Source of the DNA: Bacteroidota bacterium
Lineage (GTDB): Bacteria; Bacteroidota; Bacteroidia; Bacteroidales; Porphyromonadaceae
Assembly (NCBI GenBank): GCA_023395395.1
Contig: JAEWZH010000006.1
Location: forward strand, 21,703 to 85,702
Direction: 5' to 3'
Length of the DNA: 64,000 bases
The position numbers and the translations under genes are program-made. Below are positions 17,870 through 26,575 of the stretch, piece by piece. A model generated the notes under the pieces. That model had not been told where the DNA came from. It was given only the letters and a program-made list of their open reading frames with translations, and ran no database searches. Position 1 is the first letter of the stretch. Each line of letters starts with the position of its first letter.

Positions 17870-18070
17870 CAAGGCATGATGATTTCTACACTAGAAATAG
17901 TCATTTAATAGGGAATTTGGTGAGATTCCAAAGCAGTTCCTGCTACCGTAAGAGTCTGAGAGGATATCCCTCTCTGTTATTGGCGCTCTACATTTACCAC
18001 TGAAGATGATATCTTTGGGAAGGTTGCCAATAGAAAGACCAAGCCGGGAGACCTACCTCGCTCTACAGAG
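17870..18070 (+). ncRNA. Cobalamin riboswitch (left) controlling the TonB receptor and CbiK
   Basis: Diagnostic elements occur in order: GGGAATTTGGTGAGATTCC (17911-17929), AGCAGTTCCTGCTACCGTAA just after it, CCACTG near 17998, GGGAAGG near 18017, and the B12 box AAGCCGGGAGACCTACCT (18040-18057). This is the adenosylcobalamin aptamer. The B12 box is only 25-80 bases from the candidate starts of the receptor gene and no terminator hairpin follows it, which favours translational control. Confidence 0.93.
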
Positions 18071-18081
18071 TGTATTTATGA

Positions 18082-20286
18082 ATGCTAATGTCCAGGAATA
18101 GACGAGTATTCGGTTTGTTTTTTATCGGGTTATTTTTCATGTGCTTTCTTGATAAGCATAAATTGTGGTACACTGTATTGTGTGCACTTCTCTACTGTAC
18201 ATGTGAAGTAGGTCTTATGGCTCAGAGCAATCCCGCTGACTCTATAAGCATCTCAGCCACATTGGGTGAATTTGTGGTCACCGGGACTGGCACACAGCAT
18301 TATAGCTCCACCTCTCCAGTCCGCACTGAGCTCATCTCTCGGCAAGACATTATCAGCACTTCGGGAGAGAGTATCGAAGCTATGCTGATGGCATTATCGC
18401 CATCATTTGATGCAATAGGAAGCGCAATGGGAAGTGGAATCACACTCGGGGGCTTGGGGAATAATTATATCTTGATATTGCTCAATGGTCGCCGTCTGCA
18501 TGGGGATGTGGGTGGCGAAAATGACTTGAGTAAGATAGATGCCAATATGATAGAGAAAATAGAGATTGTGAGAGGAGCTGCCTCATCTCTATATGGCTCA
18601 GATGCGATGGCAGGGGTCATCAATATCATCACCAAGGATTATACCGATACTCCCCTTTCAATCCTCAATACGACCCGTTTAGGCTCGTATGGTCAGTGGC
18701 AACAAAGCAATACATTGGCTTGGGGCTATAAGACACTTTCAAGCATCACTCAGTATTCCGGAGATCGGAGCGATGGATGGCAGAATAGTACTCAAGAGAT
18801 CTACCGCAAAGAGCTCTATGAAAATAGCACTACCGAGACTTCTAGTGCTTTCTACAATCATAGGATACAGCAAGAAGTAGCTTGGCGTCCCAATAAACAA
18901 TGGGAAATCAAAGCCATCGGTATGATGTACAAGAAGAGGATATTCCACAAGCCTGGTGCCCCTCGCTGGAGGATGTATAATCTTAGATATAATGACCAAT
19001 CAGCAAGTATCGAGACGACATTCCGTCCGAGTATAAATCAAACCTTTAGCCTATTGGGTAGCTTTGATCGACACGCCTACCATTACGATTACTACAATAG
19101 GTATATGGATGAGTATATCAAAGAAGAGCTCCTAGATGATGGTCGCATCCATTACGTCCCAGTACCATTTTATTATCAACCGGGCGAGTTTTCCCTCGAG
19201 AGTGACCAGAGACAATATCTTCTTCACGGTAAAGGGATCTTTCAACTTGATGCACAACATCGTTTATCTCTTGGCATCGAAGGAATTCTGGATCATCTTA
19301 TAGCCCCCAATCGCATGCCTAATGGGACTGCTTATTCCTATACGCTTGCAGCATACGCGCAAGACGAATGGCAGATTAGTAAAGCATTCAATGTCACCGG
19401 TGGACTGAGGTACATTCACCATAATTCCTTTGGTAGCCAGATAACCCCCAAAATCTCCTTTCATTACTCCATTGAAGATACTGGGTTACAGATTAGGGGC
19501 ACTTATGGTAAAGGATTTAAGACGCCTACTATCAAGGAAATTTATTACGAGTATGAACGAGCAATGATGGGGAAACTAAGGATTTACCTTGGCAATAAAA
19601 ATCTAAAACCACAGGTATCTGACTACGCTTCGCTCGGCTTCAGTTATTCACCCAATCGTCGTCTCACGATGCACTTGTATGGTTCGTACAACCAGTTGAG
19701 AGATATGATTACGCTCATCCCCGTAAAAATCCCTCCTAAGTATCATAGCGATGAAGGGCGTATTGTAGATGGAGCGATGCAGTATGTCAATGCCGAAGAT
19801 GCACGTGTATGGGAAGTGGAATACACCGCCAATTGGCGCCCCACCAACTACCTCAAACTCTCAGGAGGATATACCTACACCCATACCATCGCCAATGTCT
19901 ATGACGATAAACTGACCGAAAAGGGGCAGCCACCGGTAATGGTACAGCACCCTATCGATGGGACATCGAGGCACAAAGCCACGATAGGTGCTACATATAG
20001 CCTAAAGAAAAAGTGGTACGAGCTCACCGCCGGGCTCCATGGGCGCATTCAATCAGAGCGCTACTATGCTTACGATGGCAATGCTCCAGGTTTTATGCTC
20101 TGGAATCTAACCTCTACTCAGAAGTTCAATTACTGGGAACAATGGGATCTACAATTGGCTCTCGGCATCAATAATATCCTTGACTATAAGGAAACACATC
20201 CCTATGGTCTTAACTTCGGCACCAAGACCCCTGGACGAACCTTCTTTGCCAAAGTAACCATCGGCTTTAATCAAGAAAAGAAGTAA
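18082..20286 (+). CDS. TonB-dependent outer-membrane receptor (BtuB-like, corrinoid uptake)
   Basis: Outer-membrane active transporter. After the signal region comes a TonB-box-like FVVTGTGT, the plug domain (LNGRRLHGDVGG; EIVRGAASSLYGSDAMAGVI) and a beta-barrel ending in an aromatic residue-containing strand (FFAKVTIGF). Without a carboxypeptidase-like extension it is of BtuB rather than SusC size. The longest frame starts at 18082 (734 aa), but ATG 18139 gives a cleaner signal peptide and 715 aa. The riboswitch immediately upstream makes a cobalamin, cobinamide or precursor substrate the most likely. Followed 24 bases later by the CbiK-like gene. Confidence 0.92.
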   Translation: MLMSRNRRVFGLFFIGLFFMCFLDKHKLWYTVLCALLYCTCEVGLMAQSNPADSISISATLGEFVVTGTGTQHYSSTSPVRTELISRQDIISTSGESIEAMLMALSPSFDAIGSAMGSGITLGGLGNNYILILLNGRRLHGDVGGENDLSKIDANMIEKIEIVRGAASSLYGSDAMAGVINIITKDYTDTPLSILNTTRLGSYGQWQQSNTLAWGYKTLSSITQYSGDRSDGWQNSTQEIYRKELYENSTTETSSAFYNHRIQQEVAWRPNKQWEIKAIGMMYKKRIFHKPGAPRWRMYNLRYNDQSASIETTFRPSINQTFSLLGSFDRHAYHYDYYNRYMDEYIKEELLDDGRIHYVPVPFYYQPGEFSLESDQRQYLLHGKGIFQLDAQHRLSLGIEGILDHLIAPNRMPNGTAYSYTLAAYAQDEWQISKAFNVTGGLRYIHHNSFGSQITPKISFHYSIEDTGLQIRGTYGKGFKTPTIKEIYYEYERAMMGKLRIYLGNKNLKPQVSDYASLGFSYSPNRRLTMHLYGSYNQLRDMITLIPVKIPPKYHSDEGRIVDGAMQYVNAEDARVWEVEYTANWRPTNYLKLSGGYTYTHTIANVYDDKLTEKGQPPVMVQHPIDGTSRHKATIGATYSLKKKWYELTAGLHGRIQSERYYAYDGNAPGFMLWNLTSTQKFNYWEQWDLQLALGINNILDYKETHPYGLNFGTKTPGRTFFAKVTIGFNQEKK

Positions 20287-20310
20287 TCACCATATAATCA
20301 ATTAAACGAC

Positions 20311-21321
20311 ATGAAACATTTTATCACAACACTGGTAGCTCTTGCTACAATCACATTCGTCGCTGGCGTCACCCTTACTTCATGTAATGGCAAGGATATC
20401 CCAGCAGAAAAGACTTCTACCAACCCTGCCGATGCTTTCCCCAAAAAGCACGACACCGCGCTACTGCTGGTCACCTTCGGTTCTACTTTCGATGTTCCAG
20501 CAAAGACATTCGAGATGCAAAAGTCGTTCTTCGGCTCTGCGTTCCCCAATACGGATCTATACATTTCCTACACCTCTCGCACCATCATCAATCGTCTACA
20601 AGCTCAGGGCAAGGAGTTTATTCCACCTGCCAAGTGGATGGAGAGTTTCCGTGGTAAAAACTATAAGAACGTCTATGTACAGTCGCTCCATGTGATTCCG
20701 GGAGAAGAGTTCACCCTCCTAGACCGTGCCTATGTGCATAAGGAGTACAATGTGTATCTCGAGGATGATCGTCGTGGTCGCAACGATGCTGTACTCGGCA
20801 GGCCTCTACTCTACTCTCAAGAAGATATTAAGCGTGTGGCAAAGATTCTTGTCGATGACCACAAGGAGGCTATTAAGAAAGGCGAAGTGGTCGCATTTAT
20901 GGGGCATGGCAATCCGGAAGCTCTTCACAGAGATGCCAACCAGAGGTACATCGATGTCGAAAAAGAGATGCGTGAATATGCCAAGAAAACGTATGGTCAC
21001 GACTACATCTATGTAGCCACGGTAGACTTCCCGGAGCGTCTATTTGACTATCTCAGTGGTGAACTCCAAAAGATTGAGAAGACAATCCCTGCCAAGACAA
21101 TCCACCTACAGCCACTAATGACCATCGTCGGTGACCATGCCAATAACGATATGGCTGGAGATTATGACAAGGATGCTAAACCAGAGGAACAGAGCTGGAA
21201 GGTACAACTCGAGAAGATGGGCTGGAAAGTTGAGGCTCACATGAAAGGGCTTGGCGACTACAAGGAAATCAATCAGATTTACCTCGAGCACCTCAAAGAG
21301 GCTATTGCCGAACTCAAATAA
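20311..21321 (+). CDS. cbiK: CbiK-type sirohydrochlorin cobaltochelatase, predicted exported lipoprotein
   Basis: Class II chelatase, normally inserting Co2+ into sirohydrochlorin in the anaerobic B12 pathway. The core is typical: LLLVTFGSTF, QSLHVIPGEEF (metal-binding His and Glu) and MGHGNPEALHRDANQRY (second metal-binding His). Unusually, residues 1-25 form a lipoprotein signal with lipobox LTSC, and a linker of ~20 residues precedes the chelatase fold, so the enzyme should sit outside the cytoplasm on a lipid anchor. Exported CbiK variants are known, for example periplasmic CbiK in Desulfovibrio. It is paired with the TonB receptor under the riboswitch, not with the corrin operon. Direction of catalysis (insertion or removal of metal) and substrate are not proven. 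Confidence 0.88.
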   Translation: MKHFITTLVALATITFVAGVTLTSCNGKDIPAEKTSTNPADAFPKKHDTALLLVTFGSTFDVPAKTFEMQKSFFGSAFPNTDLYISYTSRTIINRLQAQGKEFIPPAKWMESFRGKNYKNVYVQSLHVIPGEEFTLLDRAYVHKEYNVYLEDDRRGRNDAVLGRPLLYSQEDIKRVAKILVDDHKEAIKKGEVVAFMGHGNPEALHRDANQRYIDVEKEMREYAKKTYGHDYIYVATVDFPERLFDYLSGELQKIEKTIPAKTIHLQPLMTIVGDHANNDMAGDYDKDAKPEEQSWKVQLEKMGWKVEAHMKGLGDYKEINQIYLEHLKEAIAELK

Positions 21322-21326
21322 GAGAC

Positions 21327-21396
21327 GCCGAGTAGTCATTAAAAAAATACCGAGCCATTTTGGGATGGCTCGGTATTTTTTTAATGACTACTCGGC
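21327..21396. terminator. 31-bp perfect inverted repeat, bidirectional terminator
   Basis: 21327-21357 is exactly complementary to 21366-21396, with an 8-base loop. The hairpin contains a classical terminator (ATACCGAGCCA stem flanked by seven A/T) nested in an outer stem GCCGAGTAGTCATT. It lies between the converging stops of cbiK (21321) and cbiA (21437), so it insulates the two riboswitch-controlled arms. Confidence 0.9.
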
Positions 21397-21436
21397 AACT
21401 TCTTTTCGAGCGGTGAAAGGAAAAGGGAAACCCTTT

Positions 21437-22738
21437 TTATAAATCAGTCGACTGATTTATGAAATGACGGATGAGCTCTGAGGTAAAAGAGAGATGGGTA
21501 TAGGTCGCAAAGCAGTTACTATACCGAACCAATGGCGTAGGGACCGCAACTTGATGCGCACTATATTGCTGCACGATACTGGGTAGAGATTCTATTATTC
21601 GTGAGTAGTGAAACTCGTGCCCCCTTACCTCTATACCATCAATCGCAAACTGCCGATAACCAAGTGTGAGCTTCGGACTAATCATCGTACCTTCTTGCTC
21701 CAATACCCCCGCAAGCGGATAACGACGACCCTCAGAGTCAATAAGAGCTTGCCCGAGATAGAGCATCCCTCCTCCCTCTGCGAGCATAGGTCTTCCCGAC
21801 TGGGCATAATTCGCTACACTTCTCAGCATACTACTATTTCCGGACAATCGAGGGAGGTACAGTTCCGGATAGCCCCCTGGGAGATAGACGAAGTCACTCT
21901 CGGGCAGTTGTTCGTCATACATCGGGCTAAAATAGGTAACGGAGCCAAACTGCTCCAGCACCTTGATATTCTCAGGATAAACAAAAGAAAAAGCCTCATC
22001 CATTGCCACTGCAATCCTCAATTGCGATAGCTTTGGGAGAGGGTTGGGAGCCGCAGACTTGGGTGCTTCTGTCAGTGTCAGAAGATCATCTATCGAGATA
22101 TGCTCCTCTACGAGACGAGCCGATTGTTCGGCATAGTGCTCTAGCTTAGAAGCATCTTCTGTCTCCAATCCGAGGTACCGACTGGGGAGCTCCAATTGCT
22201 TATCGGTCGGGATTTTCCCGATACACCTCACACCAGCATCCTCACACGCTTGGAGTAGGTACTTATAGTGGGTTTCCGAATTGACCTTATTGAATAGCAC
22301 ACCCACGATGTTTAGATCCTTCTGGAAGTGCTTAATCCCATACAAAAGAGGTGCCACACTGTATGCCATCGACTTGGGGGTCACCACAAGGAGTATCGGA
22401 AGCCCAAGCACTCGCGCTAAATGCGCCGAACTACCCATGTCTCTATCGTATCCATCAAACAGCCCCATCACACCCTCCACAATAGAGCTCTCTGAAAAAG
22501 CATCGTAACGTGCAAAGATCTCCTTTATCCTTTCCTCACTATTCATGAAGAGATCCAGATTGATAGCGGTCTGATGGGATGCCACTTGATGGAGCTTTGG
22601 ATCGATGTAGTCCGGCCCGCACTTAAAAGATTGTATCTGTATGCCTCGCTTGTACAAGGCTCTGAGTAGACCTATCGTAATGGTACTCTTGCCGCTTTCT
22701 GAATTAGGAGCGGCTATCATGAAGGTAGAGTGTCTCAT
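21437..22738 (-). CDS. cbiA: Cobyrinate a,c-diamide synthase (CbiA/CobB) lacking the glutaminase cysteine
   Basis: ATP-dependent amidation of the a and c acetate side chains of (cobalt-)cobyrinate. The N-terminal dethiobiotin-synthetase-like domain has P-loop PNSESGKS and FKCGPDYIDP. The C-terminal triad glutaminase domain has LPGGYPELYL and the histidine motif GHEFHYS (His374). The nucleophile motif, normally AECGG, reads LAEGGGMLYLG: position 322 is Gly (GGA at 21775-21773). Amide transfer from glutamine should be lost, so free ammonia or a partner glutaminase would be needed. Length (433 aa) is normal. Last gene of the operon, overlapping the preceding cbiJ-cbiD by four bases. Confidence 0.92.
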   Translation of the reverse strand: MRHSTFMIAAPNSESGKSTITIGLLRALYKRGIQIQSFKCGPDYIDPKLHQVASHQTAINLDLFMNSEERIKEIFARYDAFSESSIVEGVMGLFDGYDRDMGSSAHLARVLGLPILLVVTPKSMAYSVAPLLYGIKHFQKDLNIVGVLFNKVNSETHYKYLLQACEDAGVRCIGKIPTDKQLELPSRYLGLETEDASKLEHYAEQSARLVEEHISIDDLLTLTEAPKSAAPNPLPKLSQLRIAVAMDEAFSFVYPENIKVLEQFGSVTYFSPMYDEQLPESDFVYLPGGYPELYLPRLSGNSSMLRSVANYAQSGRPMLAEGGGMLYLGQALIDSEGRRYPLAGVLEQEGTMISPKLTLGYRQFAIDGIEVRGHEFHYSRIIESLPSIVQQYSAHQVAVPTPLVRYSNCFATYTHLSFTSELIRHFINQSTDL

Positions 22739-24546
22739 ATCTTTTGAGAAATAAACTGTCCTTGATCATCTATGAGTAATAGTTCCAATCTGCATTCTGG
22801 CACCAATGGTTGGCAAACCTCAAAGCAGTGCTGGAGAATTGTTTGGTAAAAAGGTGCGTCGTGATTGGGTATTATATCCCATAATTCACGTGCCATAGTA
22901 ATCTGTGCTATCCGCTCCATTTCCTGGTCAGTGGCTCCACTTTTGCGCGCAAGAGATAGTATAAAGTCCATATCCATAGTCACTTTCTTGCTATGGGTAT
23001 CCAATTCTCCATTGGCTAGCTTCACCGCTTTACCAATCATGATACCAAGGGTCACCATAGGAAAACCATGCTCTCTCGCCATTGTAAGGCACTTTCCGAT
23101 GAAATTGCCATACTGCACAAAGGCATTGGACGGAAGATCAGGAAAACGGACTTTAAGGAAACGCTCGCTACGACCACCCGAATTGAGGACAAGATGCTCT
23201 ACCCCCACCGCCTTGCTCACTTCCATCTCCCGGCCTATCGAGGCTACCCAAGTATCCAGTGAGTAAGGACGCACCACCCCTGTAGTCCCTAAGATAGAAA
23301 TGCCATCGATGATGCCCAAACGAGGATTGAATGTCTGAGCCCCAAGCTCTCGCCCCGTAGGTACAGAGATAGTAATATCTACGCCCAAGCGTTCTGTGTC
23401 TACCAACTGGGATACTGCGCTCATCATCATCTGCCTTGGGACTATATTGATTGCTGGATCTCCAATAGGCAACCCTATTCCTGGGAGTGTCACCCTGCCC
23501 ACACCCTCACCTTGGAGAAATCTAATCCCCGTGTGCTCTTTTGTAAGTCCCACAGTCGAATGTATCTCTGCACCATGGGTCACATCGGGGTCGTCCCCGG
23601 CATATTTTATTGCGACGGCAGTAGCGGAGCAATGACTAAGTTGTATGCGTTCTATGGGAAATGGGATGACCTCGCCAATGGGCAATTCGACCTCGACCTC
23701 CCTCACCTCTTCACTATCGAGAAGCGATTGTAGCGCTGCAATAGTAGCCGCTGTAGCCGTAGTACCAGTGGTAAAACCGATACGAAGAGAGAAGTAACTG
23801 GGAAGGAGTTGCTCAATAGCTCTCCTTAGTCCTACTTTTCCCGTAACCAGTCTATGCTCCTTATACCCTAGTGGCGGTCGAGTAACAACCATCACTTTGA
23901 TACCCAATGCAAGGGCTGCTTCCACTTTATTCTCAAATCCACTAGTCTTACCACTCTCTTTGAGCAAAATAAGGTCGGGTTGTACCTCTTGGAAAAGTTG
24001 CTCATCGGGCTGATCTCCATCATAGTAGATGACCTTTTCTCTCGGTAGTTCGCTCGTAGACAATACCTTTTCAGTGTCTGGGATAGGCATTACTCGGAAG
24101 TAGGTATCGTACTGACGCCAATAGCTCTCTAGCTTGGAGATACTGTTGACTCCTGTGAGAGCTAGTACTCTGCCTACTTTCAATTCACACAACAGTTGCA
24201 AGGCTTCATCAAAATTCGGCACCTTTATTGCTTCTGTAGGTATCTTAGGGAATTGTCGCTCCAGACGGATTATGGGCAGCCCTAGCTTACGTCCCACCTC
24301 ACCGATATTAGCATGTACCATTGAAGCAAATGGATGAGCTGCATCAATAATCAATCCCACTCCATTTTTCTCGCAAAAAGAACGCATCTCGCCAGCAGTC
24401 ATCCCCCCGGTAATGGGCAATCCATTGTGCAACTGTACTACTTGCGAACTTCCTTTTGTCGAGTAATAAAAAGGTTGGCCTGCCTCCTCACACACCTCCA
24501 CAGCAATCCGCCCTTCCGTAGTCCCTCCAATAATCAATGGCTTCAT
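22735..24546 (-). CDS. cbiJD: CbiJ-CbiD fusion: precorrin-6A reductase + cobalt-precorrin-5B C1-methyltransferase
   Basis: A 603-residue bifunctional corrin-ring enzyme. Residues 1 to ~245 are CbiJ/CobK (MKPLIIGGTTEGR, GLIIDAAHPFA, LLKESGKTSGF), the NAD(P)H-dependent reductase. From ~254 to the end is CbiD (LRIGFTTGTTATAAT, LGTTGVVRPYS, GNFIGKCL), which methylates C1 in the anaerobic pathway. Each domain is full length with a ~10-residue linker. CbiD marks the oxygen-independent, early-cobalt route. Four-base overlaps with btuD and cbiA imply coupled translation. Confidence 0.95.
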   Translation of the reverse strand: MKPLIIGGTTEGRIAVEVCEEAGQPFYYSTKGSSQVVQLHNGLPITGGMTAGEMRSFCEKNGVGLIIDAAHPFASMVHANIGEVGRKLGLPIIRLERQFPKIPTEAIKVPNFDEALQLLCELKVGRVLALTGVNSISKLESYWRQYDTYFRVMPIPDTEKVLSTSELPREKVIYYDGDQPDEQLFQEVQPDLILLKESGKTSGFENKVEAALALGIKVMVVTRPPLGYKEHRLVTGKVGLRRAIEQLLPSYFSLRIGFTTGTTATAATIAALQSLLDSEEVREVEVELPIGEVIPFPIERIQLSHCSATAVAIKYAGDDPDVTHGAEIHSTVGLTKEHTGIRFLQGEGVGRVTLPGIGLPIGDPAINIVPRQMMMSAVSQLVDTERLGVDITISVPTGRELGAQTFNPRLGIIDGISILGTTGVVRPYSLDTWVASIGREMEVSKAVGVEHLVLNSGGRSERFLKVRFPDLPSNAFVQYGNFIGKCLTMAREHGFPMVTLGIMIGKAVKLANGELDTHSKKVTMDMDFILSLARKSGATDQEMERIAQITMARELWDIIPNHDAPFYQTILQHCFEVCQPLVPECRLELLLIDDQGQFISQKI

Positions 24547-25538
24547 ACGACTTCTTCCAGCATTTGCTCAATAGAGTACAGCTCTATGGCAGAGCCATCT
24601 GGACGGTAAAGTATCATCCGTCCCTCATGGGTATCTATATATTCCTCGCTCTCCGTACCCCTACTTGCAAGTATGCGATTACGCAATAGTGCCTTACGAA
24701 TCATTACGTACAAATATCCATGACCAAGAACCTTAATCTCCCTGTCATAATCATTTTCTATGCGAAATAGCCCGGTGGTTTCATCAAATATTATCTCTTT
24801 TTGTTGGAAAAAGCGACTGAGATTGCCTCTAAGAGCTAAATCCTCTGGAGTACCGATATGGAGCTGCTTATCATCATCCATCAACCAAATCTTGTCCGAT
24901 ACTTGAAGAGCAAGCTCGAGGTCATGGGTAGAAAGGAATATGGTCTTGCTCGTCTCCCGGGAAAGCCTATGGAGCAGCTGCATCATGTCTACTTTTGAAG
25001 GGAAGTCGAGAAAAGCTGTAGGTTCGTCCAATATAATTATTGGTGTATCCTGAGCCAGAGCCTTAGCAATCATAGCCTTTTGACGCTCGCCGTCACTAAG
25101 AGAGTGAAGCATTCTACCCCTCAAATGCTCTATCCTTACCAGCTCTATTGCACGTTCTACTGCGACCTTATCTTCGGCATCTAATCTGCCCCAGAAACCG
25201 GTGTAAGGGCTACGACCCATAGAAATAAGTTCGTAAACCGTCATATTGTTGTCGGCAAATCGCTCAGTAAGCACTACAGCTATGACCTTAGAGAGCGCTC
25301 TCTCTTTGTAACGTCCTATCTCCTCTCCCTTAACAAAGATATTACCACTTATCTTAGGCTGGAAAGCAGAGATTGTGCGCAATAGAGTAGATTTTCCCAC
25401 ACCATTTGAGCCGAGTAGACAAGTCAATTCACCCGACTGTACAGTAGCATCCAATCCACTAGCCACGACCTTAATCCCATGTCGCATCCTGTATCCGATA
25501 GAGAGGTTATGCAGTTCTATATTTTGCTTTCTATCCAT
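24543..25538 (-). CDS. btuD: Corrinoid ABC transporter ATPase (BtuD/FecE family) with C-terminal extension
   Basis: Energises import through BtuC. Walker A (LLGSNGVGKSTLL), Q-loop region, signature SLSDGERQKAMIAKAL, Walker B IIILDEPTAFLD and the H-loop STHD are intact. The canonical domain ends near residue 250; about 80 more residues follow with no motif I recognise (middle part KVLGHGYLYVMIRKALL). The gene lies between btuC (one-base overlap) and cbiJD (four-base overlap). A cobalamin or precursor substrate is inferred from this context; FecE-type ATPases for iron complexes look similar. Confidence 0.88.
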   Translation of the reverse strand: MDRKQNIELHNLSIGYRMRHGIKVVASGLDATVQSGELTCLLGSNGVGKSTLLRTISAFQPKISGNIFVKGEEIGRYKERALSKVIAVVLTERFADNNMTVYELISMGRSPYTGFWGRLDAEDKVAVERAIELVRIEHLRGRMLHSLSDGERQKAMIAKALAQDTPIIILDEPTAFLDFPSKVDMMQLLHRLSRETSKTIFLSTHDLELALQVSDKIWLMDDDKQLHIGTPEDLALRGNLSRFFQQKEIIFDETTGLFRIENDYDREIKVLGHGYLYVMIRKALLRNRILASRGTESEEYIDTHEGRMILYRPDGSAIELYSIEQMLEEVV

Positions 25539-26575
25539 TAGGTCAGTTCGGCTCTACGTTTGTCAAAGAGTACGGAGATAACTATCGGTGCACCAATAAG
25601 TGCCGTAACCGAATTGATTGGCAACGCCCCCTCAAAGCCCGGCATACGTGCTATCAGATTGCACAATAGAGCTAATGCCGCCCCCACAAAGGTGACTGCT
25701 GGCATCAATATGATGTGGTTAGATGTCGTAAAGAGCGTACGACAAAGATGCGGCACTGCAAGCCCAAGGAATACGATTGGGCCACAATAAGCAGTGACTA
25801 TTGCCGTAAGTACGCAAGAGCAAAAGATAACTAAAAGCCTTGCCTGTCGGTAATTAAGCCCAAGATTTCGAGCATAATTTTCTCCAAGAAGCATCAGATT
25901 GAGCGTCTTTATCAAGAGAAAAGAGAGTGGCATCAATATCAGCATCAATACCACAAAGGTCGTCACTTGATCACCACTCACTTTGGCAAAACTCCCTAAA
26001 CCCCAGATTACATAGCTGCGCACATCCTCATCATTACTAAAGAACTTGAGCACTCCGATGATTGCATTAGCAATATACCCAATCATCACACCCATAATAA
26101 GGAGTACCACATTGCCACGTACTTTTTGGGAAATAATCATGATGATAGCCATCACCGCCATTGCTCCTATGATTGCTGCGCTAGTGACGGCAATCTCTCC
26201 TATTAGCCCCATACGAGAAAGTGCTTTCTGACTAATGCTTCCAGACAGAAGTATCAGTGTGGCGACACCCAAACTGGCTCCCGAACTAATACCAAGCTCA
26301 GAAGGTCCTGCCAAAGGATTGCGGAAAACGGTCTGCATCTGCAAGCCACTTATAGATAGTCCAGCTCCTGCGACAAGTGCAGTAATGGTCTGAGGAAAGC
26401 GACTTTTCCAAATGATATTGTACCATATCTCTTGCTCCTCTCCGCCTTTGCCCAATAATATTCTAATCACATCCCCAAATGGGATGGATATAGTGCCCAG
26501 TGCAAGGTTGAGCACTAAGAAGAGGACAATAGAAAAAAGGGTAATCGCAAAAAGTAGGGCTTGTCTCCTATTCAT
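25538..26575 (-). CDS. btuC: Corrinoid ABC transporter permease (BtuC/FecCD family)
   Basis: Inner-membrane permease of 345 residues with about ten hydrophobic spans. Family motifs include GLSISGLQMQTVFRNPLAGP, GISSGASLGVA and YCGPIVFLGLAVPHLCR. It forms the channel with BtuD and receives substrate from BtuF. Overlaps btuF by four bases and btuD by one. Confidence 0.92.
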   Translation of the reverse strand: MNRRQALLFAITLFSIVLFLVLNLALGTISIPFGDVIRILLGKGGEEQEIWYNIIWKSRFPQTITALVAGAGLSISGLQMQTVFRNPLAGPSELGISSGASLGVATLILLSGSISQKALSRMGLIGEIAVTSAAIIGAMAVMAIIMIISQKVRGNVVLLIMGVMIGYIANAIIGVLKFFSNDEDVRSYVIWGLGSFAKVSGDQVTTFVVLMLILMPLSFLLIKTLNLMLLGENYARNLGLNYRQARLLVIFCSCVLTAIVTAYCGPIVFLGLAVPHLCRTLFTTSNHIILMPAVTFVGAALALLCNLIARMPGFEGALPINSVTALIGAPIVISVLFDKRRAELT

